Assembly (NCBI GenBank): GCA_937888765.1 | Contig: CALASU010000087.1 | Span: forward strand, 1-29,673 | DNA: 29,673 nt | Direction: 5' to 3' | Source: an uncultured Clostridia bacterium | Lineage (GTDB): Bacteria > Bacillota > Clostridia > Lachnospirales > Anaerotignaceae | Part shown: piece by piece, positions 15,649 through 23,791 of the stretch | How the letters are laid out: each line of letters begins with the position of its first letter | Numbering within the stretch: the first letter of the stretch is position 1 | Program-made: the position numbers and the translations under genes | Notes under the pieces: model-generated | The model's input: only the letters and a program-made list of their open reading frames with translations | The model's database searches: none | What the model was told of the DNA's origin: nothing

Positions 15649-16257
15649 TTACATCTCTCCTTTGAATACTTTTTTGATATTTTCATTTCTGCTGCATTTC
15701 ATTTTTTCTGCACGAACGATGGACAGGATATCTTCTGTTGCCTGTTCCACGGTATCGTTTATTACAACATAATCATATTCTTCCACCAGTTCGATTTCTT
15801 CCAGTGCACGGCAAATACGGCGGTTGATGGTTTCTTCATCTTCTGTGCCGCGTTTTGTCAGGCGGTTGCCCAATTCTTCCAGATTGGGGGGTACCAGAAA
15901 AATAGATGCCCCTTCGGGATAGATCTTTTTCACCTGCAATGCACCCTGTACTTCAATTTCCAGAATGACATTTTTACCAGCCATCAGCTGTTCCACCACA
16001 TATTTTCTGGGTGTACCGTAATAGTTACCGCAGAATTCCGCCCATTCCAGCAGTTCTTTTCTTTCCTTCATCTGCTCAAATTCTTCTCTTGTATGGAAAA
16101 AATAATGTACACCGTTTTCTTCATACTCTCTGGGTGCTCTTGTAGTCGCAGAGATGGAAAGTGCAAACTCATCGCTTTTGCACAGGCGTTCTACAATCGT
16201 TCCCTTTCCCGAACCGGAAGGTCCCGAAATAATCAATAAAATACCTTGTTTTTTCAT
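15649..16257 (-). CDS. gmk: guanylate kinase
   Basis: Phosphorylates GMP to GDP with ATP. The product has 202 residues with the P-loop GPSGSGKGT at 12-20. It has the GMP-binding region TTRAPREYEENGVHYFF, then FLEIEVQGALQVKK-like (VILEIEVQGALQVKKIYP), IFLVPPNLEEL, and the RGTEDEETINRR lid. The start ATG 16257 has a moderately strong GAAGGGG site. It lies 81 bases after yicC. In many Firmicutes a short remA (DUF370) gene lies between these two, but none is seen here. Confidence 0.97.
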   Translation of the reverse strand: MKKQGILLIISGPSGSGKGTIVERLCKSDEFALSISATTRAPREYEENGVHYFFHTREEFEQMKERKELLEWAEFCGNYYGTPRKYVVEQLMAGKNVILEIEVQGALQVKKIYPEGASIFLVPPNLEELGNRLTKRGTEDEETINRRICRALEEIELVEEYDYVVINDTVEQATEDILSIVRAEKMKCSRNENIKKVFKGEM

Positions 16258-16338
16258 TCTATATCCCCTTCTTTTGTGCTTCAGAAAAAGCCATATCTGA
16301 AAACAGCCTTTCTGCTGCCGACAGACGCTGTCTTTTTA

Positions 16339-17223
16339 TCATTCCAGATTCTGAATCTGTTCTCTGATCTTTTCGATTTCGCTTTTCAGTTCGATGGTTG
16401 CTTTTACAATCTGAATATCATTTGCTTTGGAAGCAATGGTATTGGATTCTCTGTTCATTTCCTGCACCAGGAAATCGAGCTTACGGCCTACCTGACCGCC
16501 GTTTTCCAGAATTTCCTTCAACTGTACCAGATGGCTTTCCAGTCTTGTCACTTCTTCATCTACGCAACCTTTATCCGCAAATACAGCAACCTCTGTTGCG
16601 ATTCTCTGAGGATCTACATCCACGCCGCCCAGCAGTTCTTTCAGACGGTTATGCAGCTTTTCCTGATATTCTACAACCACCAGAGGGGAGCGTTCCTTTA
16701 CTTCTGCCACCAGTGTACGGATTTTTTCGCCCTTCTGCAGAATATCCTTTTTCAGATTTTCGCCCTCTGTGCTTCTCATGCCAACGAATTTCTGAATCGC
16801 TTCCTGCAGAGCAGGCAGCAGAGCTTCCCAGATCACTGCTTCTTCCTGCTGTGCCTTTTCTACTGTGATCACATCAGGGAATTTCGCTACCAGACCAAGC
16901 TGGTTCGCACCTGTCAGATTAAATTTTTCTTCTAACAGCTGCAGTTTTTCCACATATGCCGCCGCCAGCACTTCGTTTACCTTTACTTCCACATCGGCTG
17001 CGGAAAAGGTTTCAAAGCTGATATATACATCCGTTTTGCCGCGGAATACATCGCCCATGATGGTTTTCTTGATTTTATCTTCCAGACTTGCCAGAGAACG
17101 GGGCAGTTTGATATTGATATCATTGTACCGATGGTTTACGGATTTCATTTCTACCGTAAATTTGCGGTCTTCTGCGATATGCTCCCCGCGTCCGTAGCCA
17201 GTCATACTTCTTACGCCGCTCAT
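16339..17223 (-). CDS. yicC: YicC-family endoribonuclease/stress-linked protein
   Basis: 294 residues with the YicC N-terminal domain (opens RSMTGYGRGEH, then VEMKSVNHRYNDINIKLPRSL and GDVFRGKTDVYI) and the C-terminal DUF1732 domain (HLVQLKEIL, GRKLDFLVQEMNRESNTI, SKANDIQIVKATIELKSEIEKIREQIQN). E. coli YicC and B. subtilis YloC have been reported as endoribonucleases; activity here is by homology only. The ATG at 17223 has AAAGGAC upstream. The gene heads the yicC-gmk-rpoZ unit from its own promoter, back to back with rqcH. Confidence 0.94.
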   Translation of the reverse strand: MSGVRSMTGYGRGEHIAEDRKFTVEMKSVNHRYNDINIKLPRSLASLEDKIKKTIMGDVFRGKTDVYISFETFSAADVEVKVNEVLAAAYVEKLQLLEEKFNLTGANQLGLVAKFPDVITVEKAQQEEAVIWEALLPALQEAIQKFVGMRSTEGENLKKDILQKGEKIRTLVAEVKERSPLVVVEYQEKLHNRLKELLGGVDVDPQRIATEVAVFADKGCVDEEVTRLESHLVQLKEILENGGQVGRKLDFLVQEMNRESNTIASKANDIQIVKATIELKSEIEKIREQIQNLE

Positions 17224-17264
17224 AGTTTTCGTCCTTTCTTGTCTATATGCAAATTAGTTGTTCT

Positions 17265-17293
17265 ATTATACATAAGTACAGACAAAATAGCAA
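17265..17293 (-). promoter_or_regulatory. sigma-A promoter of yicC-gmk-rpoZ
   Basis: On the minus strand, TTGCTA (17288-17293) and a perfect TATAAT (17265-17270) are separated by 17 bases, about 40 bases upstream of the yicC start. Confidence 0.75.
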
Positions 17294-17380
17294 TAAAAAC
17301 CCCAAATTGTATCCACTATTTTTAATCTTATTTTAATTTTAAAACCTCAAAAAGTTTCTCCAACAAAACCATCTCATCTA

Positions 17381-17389
17381 TGGTATAAT
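17381..17389 (+). promoter_or_regulatory. extended -10 promoter of rqcH
   Basis: TGGTATAAT (17381-17389) is a complete extended -10 element. No convincing -35 lies 16-18 bases upstream. Transcription would begin near 17396, just ahead of the strong AAAGGAGG site of rqcH. Confidence 0.7.
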
Positions 17390-17430
17390 AAAATATTGAA
17401 ACCAAAACATATTCAAAGGAGGTTTTTCCT

Positions 17431-19197
17431 ATGGCACTTGACGGTATTACCACATCTGCTATCATAACCGAATGTAAAGCCGCACTGCTTGGCGGCCGTA
17501 TTGATAAAATTCATCAGCCTGTCGCTGACGAGATCCGTTTCTCCGTGCGTGGGTTCGGCGGTGCAAAGAAAGTCCTGCTTTCTGCAAACTCTTCCCATCC
17601 CCGTATGCACATCACAGAAACCACAAGAGAAAATCCCATGACGGCTCCCCTGTTCTGTATGGTACTGCGCAAGCACCTTGCAGGCGGTAAGATCGTGGAC
17701 ATCTATCAGCCCAATTTTGAACGTATCATTATCATTGCAGTAGAATCCGCAAATGAAATGGGCGATATTACCACCAAAAAGCTAATCCTCGAAATCATGG
17801 GCAAGCACAGCAATCTGATTCTGACAGATGAAAACGATAAAATTCTGGATTCCATCAAGCGCGTTACCCACGAAAAAAGCTCTGTCCGTGAGGTTCTGCC
17901 CGGAAAACAGTATGTCTTCCCCCCTTCTCAGGATAAGAAAAACCCTCTGGAAGCCGAAAAAGCCGATTTTCTGTTCTCTCTGCATCTGCAGGAAGGCAGA
18001 CGCTTACAGGAATTTGTCTACCAGACCTATACAGGCATCAGTCCCCTGATGGCAGGAGAAATCTGTTCCCGCGCAGGCTTAGACGCTTCCAATTCCTGTC
18101 AGGAAACCACACTGGAAGAGGGCGAGCGTTTATTTGAAGCATTCCACAGCACAATGGAAGAAATCAGATCCTCTTCCTATCAGCCTGCCATCTACTACCA
18201 GAGAGAAAATAACCGCATTGTAGACTTTGCCGTTCTGGAAATGACACAGTTCGCTTCTCTGCCCAAAAAGAATTACGAAAGCATTTCCGCTCTGCTTGAG
18301 GGCTTTTATCACGAACGGGACAATGCTTCTCAGATTCGCCAGAAAGCACAGGATATGCGCAAGCTGGTCATGAACAACATCGAAAGATGCGTGAAGAAAA
18401 AAGAAATCCAGATGAAAACCCGCAAAGAAACAAAAGGCATGGATCTCTGGAAGAAAAAAGGCGAACTGCTGACGGCAAATATTTATGCCGTTCCGCAGGG
18501 TGTGACCACCTTCCGCACCATTGATTATTACGAGGAAGATATGCCCGAAATCGAAATCGCCATTGATCCCGCAAAAACACCTGCTGAAAATGCACAGAAA
18601 TATTTCAGCAAATACAACAAGGCAAAGCGTACCCTTGTCGCTCTGGAAGTACAGGAAAAACAGAATGAAGAAGAACTGACTTATCTGGAAAGCGTACTGA
18701 ATGCACTGGAAACGGCAAAGGATGATGCCGATTTATCTGAAATCCGCACAGAGCTTGCAGAAAGCGGTTTTATTCGCAGACAGGTACAGAAAAAAGGTCA
18801 GCAGAAGCCCAAAAAATCCAAGCCCCTGCATTATGTATCCTCCGACGGGTTCGATATCTACGTTGGCAAAAGCAATCTGCAAAATGACGAACTGACACTG
18901 CGCACAGCCGATGCCACAGACATCTGGCTGCACACGAAAGAGATCCCCGGTTCTCATGTCATCATCCGCACAAACGGTACAGGCGAAGCCCCCGACAGCA
19001 CACTGGAAGAAGCAGCGAATCTGGCGGCATACTACAGCAAAGCCAAAAACAGCACCCTTGTTCCCGTGGATTATACGCTCCGCAAGCATATCAAAAAGCC
19101 CAACGGTGCAAAGCCCGGCATGGTCATCTATCTGACAAACAAAACCATCTATATCACACCTGATGAAAACAGGGTCAATCAGTTGCAAACGGATTAA
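17431..19197 (+). CDS. rqcH: Rqc2 homolog RqcH (NFACT-family ribosome quality control protein)
   Basis: Binds 50S subunits carrying stalled peptidyl-tRNA and recruits tRNA-Ala to add C-terminal alanine tails that mark the chain for ClpXP. Older annotations call it fibronectin-binding protein FbpA. The 588 residues comprise NFACT-N (about 1-180; GGRIDKIHQP, MVLRKHLAGGKI, EIMGKHSNLIL), a helix-hairpin-helix region (about 185-270), a long coiled coil (about 285-435, with KKKGELLTANIY) and NFACT-R (about 455-565; DIYVGKSNLQNDELT, DIWLHTKEIPGSHVI). The motif that is Asp97-Arg98 in B. subtilis reads Glu97-Arg98. It has a strong AAAGGAGG site. Confidence 0.95.
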   Translation: MALDGITTSAIITECKAALLGGRIDKIHQPVADEIRFSVRGFGGAKKVLLSANSSHPRMHITETTRENPMTAPLFCMVLRKHLAGGKIVDIYQPNFERIIIIAVESANEMGDITTKKLILEIMGKHSNLILTDENDKILDSIKRVTHEKSSVREVLPGKQYVFPPSQDKKNPLEAEKADFLFSLHLQEGRRLQEFVYQTYTGISPLMAGEICSRAGLDASNSCQETTLEEGERLFEAFHSTMEEIRSSSYQPAIYYQRENNRIVDFAVLEMTQFASLPKKNYESISALLEGFYHERDNASQIRQKAQDMRKLVMNNIERCVKKKEIQMKTRKETKGMDLWKKKGELLTANIYAVPQGVTTFRTIDYYEEDMPEIEIAIDPAKTPAENAQKYFSKYNKAKRTLVALEVQEKQNEEELTYLESVLNALETAKDDADLSEIRTELAESGFIRRQVQKKGQQKPKKSKPLHYVSSDGFDIYVGKSNLQNDELTLRTADATDIWLHTKEIPGSHVIIRTNGTGEAPDSTLEEAANLAAYYSKAKNSTLVPVDYTLRKHIKKPNGAKPGMVIYLTNKTIYITPDENRVNQLQTD

Positions 19198-19233
19198 CAC
19201 AGTGGTAAAATATGCCAAAAAGGAGTGATACTT

Positions 19234-19944
19234 ATGGCAAAAACCTTCCGCTATGCGCTGAAGCACAGCTTCCCTATCTTCATCAGCTTTGTTCCCGTAG
19301 CACTTGCCTACGGTGTGCTGATGCAGAGTGCGGGTTACAACTTTATCTGGACAGGGGCGTGCAGTCTGTTTGTACTGGCAGGCTCTCTGCAGTATCTGAT
19401 GGTAAGCTTTTTCGCAGGAGGCGTTTCTCTGGTGACCGTTGCAGTCATGGCACTGATGGTCAACAGCCGCCATATTTTCTATGGTCTGTCCTTCATCGAA
19501 AAATTCCGATCCTTCGGTTTCTGGAAATATTTCCTGATCTATTCCCTGACGGATGAAAACTACTCTCTCCACTGCTCCCATAACTTTCCCGATGACATCG
19601 ACGAAAAATGGGCGTATGTGGTGACTGCGGCTATGGCGGCCCTTTACTGGATTGTACTGTGTATCGCAGGTGCACTCATCGGCACACTGATTCCTTTCGA
19701 TACCACAGGAATCGACTTTGCCCTGACCGCATTGTTCATCGTTATTCTGCTGGAGCAGATGAAAGGGGCAAAAAATCGACTGCCCGCCGTTCTGGCTTTC
19801 GTTTCCAGCGTTGTGTGTCTGGTATTCTTTGGCCCCAGCAACTTTATCCTGCCTTCTCTTCTGATCACAGTTGCACTGCTGATCGTTCTGAGAAGCCGTA
19901 TCGAACCCATAAATCCAGAAACAACAGAAAAGGAGGAAAACTAA
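19234..19944 (+). CDS. azlC: AzlC-family branched-chain amino acid exporter, large subunit
   Basis: Integral membrane protein of 236 residues that, with AzlD, exports branched-chain amino acids and analogues such as azaleucine. The N-terminal KHSFPIFISFVPVALAYGVL and the GACSLFVLAGSLQYLMVSF, VNSRHIFYGLSFIEKF and SLTDENYSL segments are characteristic. Six or seven hydrophobic segments can be seen. The in-frame GTG at 19225 overlaps the AAAAGGAG ribosome site, so the ATG at 19234 is chosen. It lies 36 bases after rqcH with no terminator between, so it may be read from the rqcH promoter. azlD follows at once. Confidence 0.9.
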   Translation: MAKTFRYALKHSFPIFISFVPVALAYGVLMQSAGYNFIWTGACSLFVLAGSLQYLMVSFFAGGVSLVTVAVMALMVNSRHIFYGLSFIEKFRSFGFWKYFLIYSLTDENYSLHCSHNFPDDIDEKWAYVVTAAMAALYWIVLCIAGALIGTLIPFDTTGIDFALTALFIVILLEQMKGAKNRLPAVLAFVSSVVCLVFFGPSNFILPSLLITVALLIVLRSRIEPINPETTEKEEN

Positions 19945-19945
19945 T

Positions 19946-20278
19946 ATGGCTATTTCCACAACCGAATCTATTCTTATCATTGCCGTATGTGCCATCTGTA
20001 CCTTTGCAGAACGTGCCCTTCCTTTTATCATATTCCGCGGCAAGGAAGTCCCCGAAATCGTCCGCTATCTCGGTAGAATCCTGCCTATGGCGATCATGGC
20101 TACGCTGGTCATGTACTGTATCAAAGGCATCTCCTTTGCTTCACTGGCAGGCTGTGCGCCCATACTGATTGCATCGGCTGTAACCGCCCTGCTGCATCTG
20201 TGGAAAGGCATGACCATGCTTTCTATCTTCGGCGGCACTGTCTGCTATATGTTCTTAATACAGAGTGTATTTGCATAA
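19946..20278 (+). CDS. azlD: AzlD-family branched-chain amino acid exporter, small subunit
   Basis: 110-residue membrane protein, the small partner of AzlC. It has four hydrophobic stretches. The family pattern CTFAERALPFIIF followed by RYLGRILPMAIMATLVMYC is clear. It starts one base after the azlC stop with a GGAGG site inside the end of azlC, which indicates translational coupling and a fixed subunit ratio. The stop lies within the A-rich side of the following bidirectional terminator. Confidence 0.9.
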   Translation: MAISTTESILIIAVCAICTFAERALPFIIFRGKEVPEIVRYLGRILPMAIMATLVMYCIKGISFASLAGCAPILIASAVTALLHLWKGMTMLSIFGGTVCYMFLIQSVFA

Positions 20279-20318
20279 AAAAAGTTGTATCTGAGTTTCT
20301 CAGATACAACTTTTTATT
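20277..20318. terminator. bidirectional terminator between azlD and recA
   Basis: A perfect 15-base stem, 20281-20295 with 20299-20313, has a TTT loop. T runs follow on the plus strand and an A run precedes (T run on the minus strand). It serves both convergent genes. Confidence 0.93.
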
Positions 20319-20320
20319 TT

Positions 20321-21442
20321 TTATTCCATTTCTGTTTCAACTACCGCAGTTTCTTCCGCTTCTGCTGTTTCTGCTGCTTCTGCCGCCACATCAGCCGCAG
20401 GCATATTCGGCAGTGTGATTTCAGGCAGACCATATTCCGCTCTTACCTGATTTTCGATTTCCAGACAGATATCGGGGTTTTCTCTCAGGAATGTTTTTGC
20501 ATTTTCACGTCCCTGCCCGATTCTGGTTTCTTTATACGCATACCATGCGCCACTCTTGTTTACGATATCTGCTTCTGCCGCCAGATCCAGAACATCCCCT
20601 TCTCTGGAAACACCTTTGCCGTACATAATATCAAATTCTGCAGTTTTGAAAGGAGGAGCAACCTTGTTTTTTGCCACCTTTACCTTTACACGGTTACCAA
20701 CGATTTCTGTCCCCTGCTTCAGAACATCCGCTTTACGAATCTCCAGACGAACAGAAGCATAGAACTTCAGCGCACGGCCGCCTGTTGTTGTTTCGGGGCT
20801 GCCGAATGTCACACCGATCTTTTCTCTGAGCTGGTTGATGAATACGACTGTACAGTTGGATTTGTTTGTGATACCTGTCAGCTTTCTCAGTGCCTGGCTC
20901 ATCAGTCTTGCCTGCAGCCCCATGTGAGAATCGCCCATTTCGCCCTCGATTTCCGCACGAGGTACCAGTGCCGCTACAGAGTCCACGATCACAATATCAA
21001 TCGCACCGCTGCGCACCATTGTTTCTGCAATTTCCAGAGCCTGTTCCCCGTCATCGGGCTGAGAGATATACAGATTATCAATATCTACGCCCAAAGCTCT
21101 TGCATAAACGGGGTCCATTGCGTGTTCCGCATCCACATAGCCTGCAATGCCGCCGCGTTTCTGTACTTCTGCTACCATATGCAGTGCCAGTGTTGTTTTA
21201 CCGGAGGATTCAGGGCCGTATACTTCTACGATTCTGCCCTTAGGCACACCGCCAACGCCCAGTGCAATATCCAGACTCAGCGCACCTGTGGGTACAACCT
21301 CTACTGCCATCTTTGCACTCTTATCGCCCAGCTTCATCACAGCACCTTTGCCGAACTGCTTTTCAATCTGACTCAGTGCCGCATCCAATGCCTTTTGTTT
21401 ATCTTCAAATTTGTTATCTTCTTTCTGTGCTTTTGCTGCCAT
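20321..21442 (-). CDS. recA: recombinase RecA
   Basis: ATP-dependent strand-exchange protein and co-protease for LexA. From ATG 21442 it has 373 residues. Present are ALDAALSQIEKQFGKG, Walker A GPESSGKTT, VDAEHAMDP, the IVIVDSVAALVPRAEI Walker B region, MGLQARLMSQALRKL (loop L1 nearby), NQLREKIGVTFGSPETTTGG (L2) and an Ala/Glu-rich acidic tail. There is no intein. An upstream ATG (21466) has its AGGA only one base away, while the inner ATG has AAAGGTGG at 8 bases and matches family starts, so 21442 is preferred. Regulation by LexA is expected from the operator at 21529-21542. Confidence 0.95.
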   Translation of the reverse strand: MAAKAQKEDNKFEDKQKALDAALSQIEKQFGKGAVMKLGDKSAKMAVEVVPTGALSLDIALGVGGVPKGRIVEVYGPESSGKTTLALHMVAEVQKRGGIAGYVDAEHAMDPVYARALGVDIDNLYISQPDDGEQALEIAETMVRSGAIDIVIVDSVAALVPRAEIEGEMGDSHMGLQARLMSQALRKLTGITNKSNCTVVFINQLREKIGVTFGSPETTTGGRALKFYASVRLEIRKADVLKQGTEIVGNRVKVKVAKNKVAPPFKTAEFDIMYGKGVSREGDVLDLAAEADIVNKSGAWYAYKETRIGQGRENAKTFLRENPDICLEIENQVRAEYGLPEITLPNMPAADVAAEAAETAEAEETAVVETEME

Positions 21443-21528
21443 CTGTGCAACCACCTTTCCGAACATTTCCTTTTTTAAACTATTTTTCTAAAAAAGGCTC
21501 CTTTTTACGAAAACAAGTTCTTGTTTAT

Positions 21529-21542
21529 CGAACTTCTGTTCT
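21529..21542 (-). promoter_or_regulatory. LexA (DinR-type) operator at recA
   Basis: The plus strand reads CGAACTTCTGTTCT, matching the Gram-positive SOS box CGAAC-N4-GTTCG except for the last base. It lies directly downstream of the recA -10 and covers the expected start point, so bound LexA would block initiation. Confidence 0.85.
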
Positions 21543-21543
21543 T

Positions 21544-21572
21544 ATTTTATTCCATTTCGTTCGCTTTGTCAA
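21544..21572 (-). promoter_or_regulatory. sigma-A promoter of recA inside the upstream transporter gene
   Basis: On the minus strand a perfect TTGACA (21567-21572), a 17-base spacer and TAAAAT (21544-21549) overlap the last codons and stop codon of the DMT transporter gene. Start of transcription is expected near 21537, within the LexA box. Confidence 0.88.
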
Positions 21573-22434
21573 CTACTATTTCCTCTTCTTTGGCGGGCTG
21601 CTCTGCCAGTGTCATTGCCGCAAATATGATCACACCCCCCAGATATCCCCGCAGACTCATGCGCTCTCCATAGAGCAGAGCGGAAAAAATCGCCGCAAAA
21701 ATAGACTCCGAGGTAATGATGATTGCCGCCTTATTTGGGGAAGTGATCTGCTGACCCGCAGACTGTAAGGCAAAATACCCCGCCGTGCAGAATGCCCCCA
21801 GAAAAAAGAAATTTCCAAATGCAGGCATTGTCAGTGCGGGCATATCCCATCCCATAAAACACATCAGCACAGCCATCACTGCAAATGTTGCAATGTTTTC
21901 CGTCAAAGCGATATGCACCGAATCACAGCCCTCTGTCAGATTGCCAAGAAACGCCATCTGCAAAGAAAATGCAAACGCCGCCGCCAGAGAAAGCACCGCG
22001 CCCAGATCCACACGGAAATCCGCTGTCAGAGAAAGCATGGAAACACCCACAAGCGTCATCCCTGCCGCAATAAAGCAGTTTTTAGAGGGCTTCTGTCGAA
22101 ACACACCCCAACAGATAAATGGTACGATCACAGCAGGAATATTGGTCAGAAACGCATTGACAGAGGGTGTAGTATGTTTCAATCCAACTGTCATCAGCAC
22201 AAACATCGCCGCAAGCAATGCTCCCAATATGCCGCCCACTTTCCATTCTTTTTTCGTAATTTTCGGAAACTGCCTGTGATACACCAGTCCCATACAGAGT
22301 ACCGCCATCACAAACCGCCCGAAAATCAGCTGATAGGGGGTATATCCCCACTCCAGAAGATATTTGACACTGATGAACCCGCCGCCTCCGATAAATGCCG
22401 CCAGCAGCAGCATCCAGTCGCCTTTATTCTTCAT
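21547..22434 (-). CDS. EamA/DMT-superfamily transporter
   Basis: 295 residues with about ten hydrophobic segments in the two-repeat EamA layout: MLLLAAFIGGGGFISVKYLL first, GRFVMAVLCMGLVY, the NAFLTNIPAVIVPFICW segment of repeat one, and ALQSAGQQITSPNKAAIIIT with SESIFAAIFSALLYGE in repeat two. Members export amino acids, nucleotides or other metabolites; the substrate cannot be read from the sequence. The C-terminus is a charged cytoplasmic tail. Its start lies inside the 3' end of cinA (11-base overlap), so it is translationally coupled. It separates cinA from recA, which are neighbours in many Firmicutes. Confidence 0.88.
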   Translation of the reverse strand: MKNKGDWMLLLAAFIGGGGFISVKYLLEWGYTPYQLIFGRFVMAVLCMGLVYHRQFPKITKKEWKVGGILGALLAAMFVLMTVGLKHTTPSVNAFLTNIPAVIVPFICWGVFRQKPSKNCFIAAGMTLVGVSMLSLTADFRVDLGAVLSLAAAFAFSLQMAFLGNLTEGCDSVHIALTENIATFAVMAVLMCFMGWDMPALTMPAFGNFFFLGAFCTAGYFALQSAGQQITSPNKAAIIITSESIFAAIFSALLYGERMSLRGYLGGVIIFAAMTLAEQPAKEEEIVVDKANEME

Positions 22435-23665
22435 ACAGCAACGCCTTTCTCAGTGTATTCAAAGCAGTATATGCCGCACGTTCACGGATACGCTCTCTCT
22501 TGCCTACAAAACGATGTTCAAATACTTCTGTTTTGCCTTTATAGGAAATGCCAATGTATACCAGACCGACAGGCTTTTCTTCTGTACCGCCGCCGGGGCC
22601 TGCAATGCCTGTTGTTGCCAGACCGATTTCCGCACCGCTTGTCTTTGCAATGCCTTCTGCCATTTCTTTCGCTGTCTGCGGGCTGACTGCGCCGTACTGT
22701 GCCAGTGTTTCTTCTTTTACGCCAAGTCTGCGCACTTTTGCATCATTGGAATATGTGACACAGCCTTCGATCAATGCTTCGGAAATACCGGGGAAGTTAA
22801 TCAATTTAGATGCAATCATACCACCTGTGCAGGATTCCGCAACTGCAAGCGTTGCTTTTTTGGCTAACAGCAGTTCCGCAACCACAGTCTGCATATCTGT
22901 TTCGCCCTCTGCATAAACTGCCATGCCTAATCTTTCTTTCAAAGCCGCCGCAACGGGTGCGATCAGTGCTTCTGCCTCTGCATCGTCTTTCGCCTTTGCT
23001 GTGATTCTCAGAATCGCTTCCCCGTCCTTGGCATAGGGTGCAATCGTCGGGTTTGTCTGTGCCGCAATCAGATCCTTTACCATATCTTCCATGGCACTTT
23101 CCCCAACCCCTGCCACACGCAGGATACGGGAAACAAATGTATATTCCTGTTTCTTCGCCAGATAAGGTTTTACCTGCTTCAGGAACATAGGCACAGTTTC
23201 CTTAGGTGGCCCGGGCAGCATGACAATCATTTTACCGTTTTTCTCGATAATGATACCGGGTGCTGTACCGTTATCGTTATACAGTACCGTACCATAATTT
23301 GCAGGAACCATTGCCTGTTTTACATTATTCTTTGTCATGGTTCTGCCTGTGCGGTCAAAGTATTTCTGGATACGACCCAAAGCACGTTCATCCAGCACAA
23401 GCTCCTCGCCGAAGTATTTTGCCGCTGTTTCCTTTGTGAGGTCATCCTCTGTAGGACCTAAGCCGCCTGTTGTGATAATCAGATCCGCTCTGGAAAATGC
23501 GTGGAAAATCGTATCTTCCAGTCGCTTCGGGTTATCCCCTACTACGGTCTGATAATGCACATCAATGCCCAGTGCTGCCAGTTCCTGCGCCAGAAACTGC
23601 GCATTTGTGTTCAGAATGTCACCCAATAACAATTCCGTACCAACTGCCATAATTTCCGCTTTCAT
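22424..23665 (-). CDS. cinA: CinA-family protein (nicotinamide-nucleotide amidohydrolase/competence-damage protein)
   Basis: 413 residues. The N-terminal MoCF/COG1058 domain (about 1-170) has MAVGTELLLGDILNTNA, TTGGLGPTEDDLT and VMLPGPPKE. The C-terminal CinA domain (about 255-410) has AVAESCTGGMIASKLINFPG, EGCVTYSNDAK, GIAGPGGGTEEKPVGLVYIG and the closing R-E-R-I-R-E-R-A helix. Such C-terminal domains hydrolyse NMN to NaMN in pyridine-nucleotide recycling; in streptococci CinA interacts with RecA in competence. The ATG at 23665 sits behind AAAGGAGG. A much longer frame starting at 23773 runs through a hairpin repeat and is not used. It heads the cinA-DMT-recA unit. Confidence 0.95.
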   Translation of the reverse strand: MKAEIMAVGTELLLGDILNTNAQFLAQELAALGIDVHYQTVVGDNPKRLEDTIFHAFSRADLIITTGGLGPTEDDLTKETAAKYFGEELVLDERALGRIQKYFDRTGRTMTKNNVKQAMVPANYGTVLYNDNGTAPGIIIEKNGKMIVMLPGPPKETVPMFLKQVKPYLAKKQEYTFVSRILRVAGVGESAMEDMVKDLIAAQTNPTIAPYAKDGEAILRITAKAKDDAEAEALIAPVAAALKERLGMAVYAEGETDMQTVVAELLLAKKATLAVAESCTGGMIASKLINFPGISEALIEGCVTYSNDAKVRRLGVKEETLAQYGAVSPQTAKEMAEGIAKTSGAEIGLATTGIAGPGGGTEEKPVGLVYIGISYKGKTEVFEHRFVGKRERIRERAAYTALNTLRKALLYEE

Positions 23666-23684
23666 CTTTATACCTCCTTTTTTC

Positions 23685-23761
23685 TTGAGGGCGCTGCCCT
23701 CAAACTCCCGGCAGGGAAATAATTTCCCTGCACCCTTATATGCAAAAGCAGATGCTTTTGC
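23685..23761 (+). repeat. triple-hairpin dispersed repeat, copy B
   Basis: Three consecutive inverted repeats on the plus strand: TTGAGGGC-GCT-GCCCTCAA (23685-23703), arms GCAGGGAAAT/ATTTCCCTGC around one base (23711-23731), and arms GCAAAAGCA/TGCTTTTGC (23742-23761). The last gap is 10 bases (acccttatat). The arms differ in sequence from copies A and C but keep pairing. It lies in the 5' leader of cinA, ending about 5 bases from its ribosome site, in the opposite orientation relative to the gene compared with copy A at priA. Confidence 0.85.
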
Positions 23762-23763
23762 GG

Positions 23764-23791
23764 ATAATAACAATTAAAAATATGATGAAAA
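23764..23791 (-). promoter_or_regulatory. candidate promoter of cinA
   Basis: On the minus strand, TTTTCA (23786-23791), a 16-base spacer and TATTAT (23764-23769) lie upstream of repeat copy B. If it is used, the transcript would carry the whole triple hairpin in its leader. Confidence 0.45.

Noticed and set aside
16320..16340. Terminator between yicC and gmk
   Set aside because: The GACAG/CTGTC stem is only 5 bases, and the T run lies on the plus strand, where no gene ends.
18733..20043. 436-residue minus-strand frame across rqcH and azlC
   Set aside because: Antisense shadow of two well-supported genes: Cys/His/Gln-rich composition, no domain recognised and no ribosome site in context.
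20285..21478. 397-residue plus-strand frame opposite recA
   Set aside because: Complement of recA with Phe/Cys-rich, low-complexity composition. It also runs through the bidirectional terminator.
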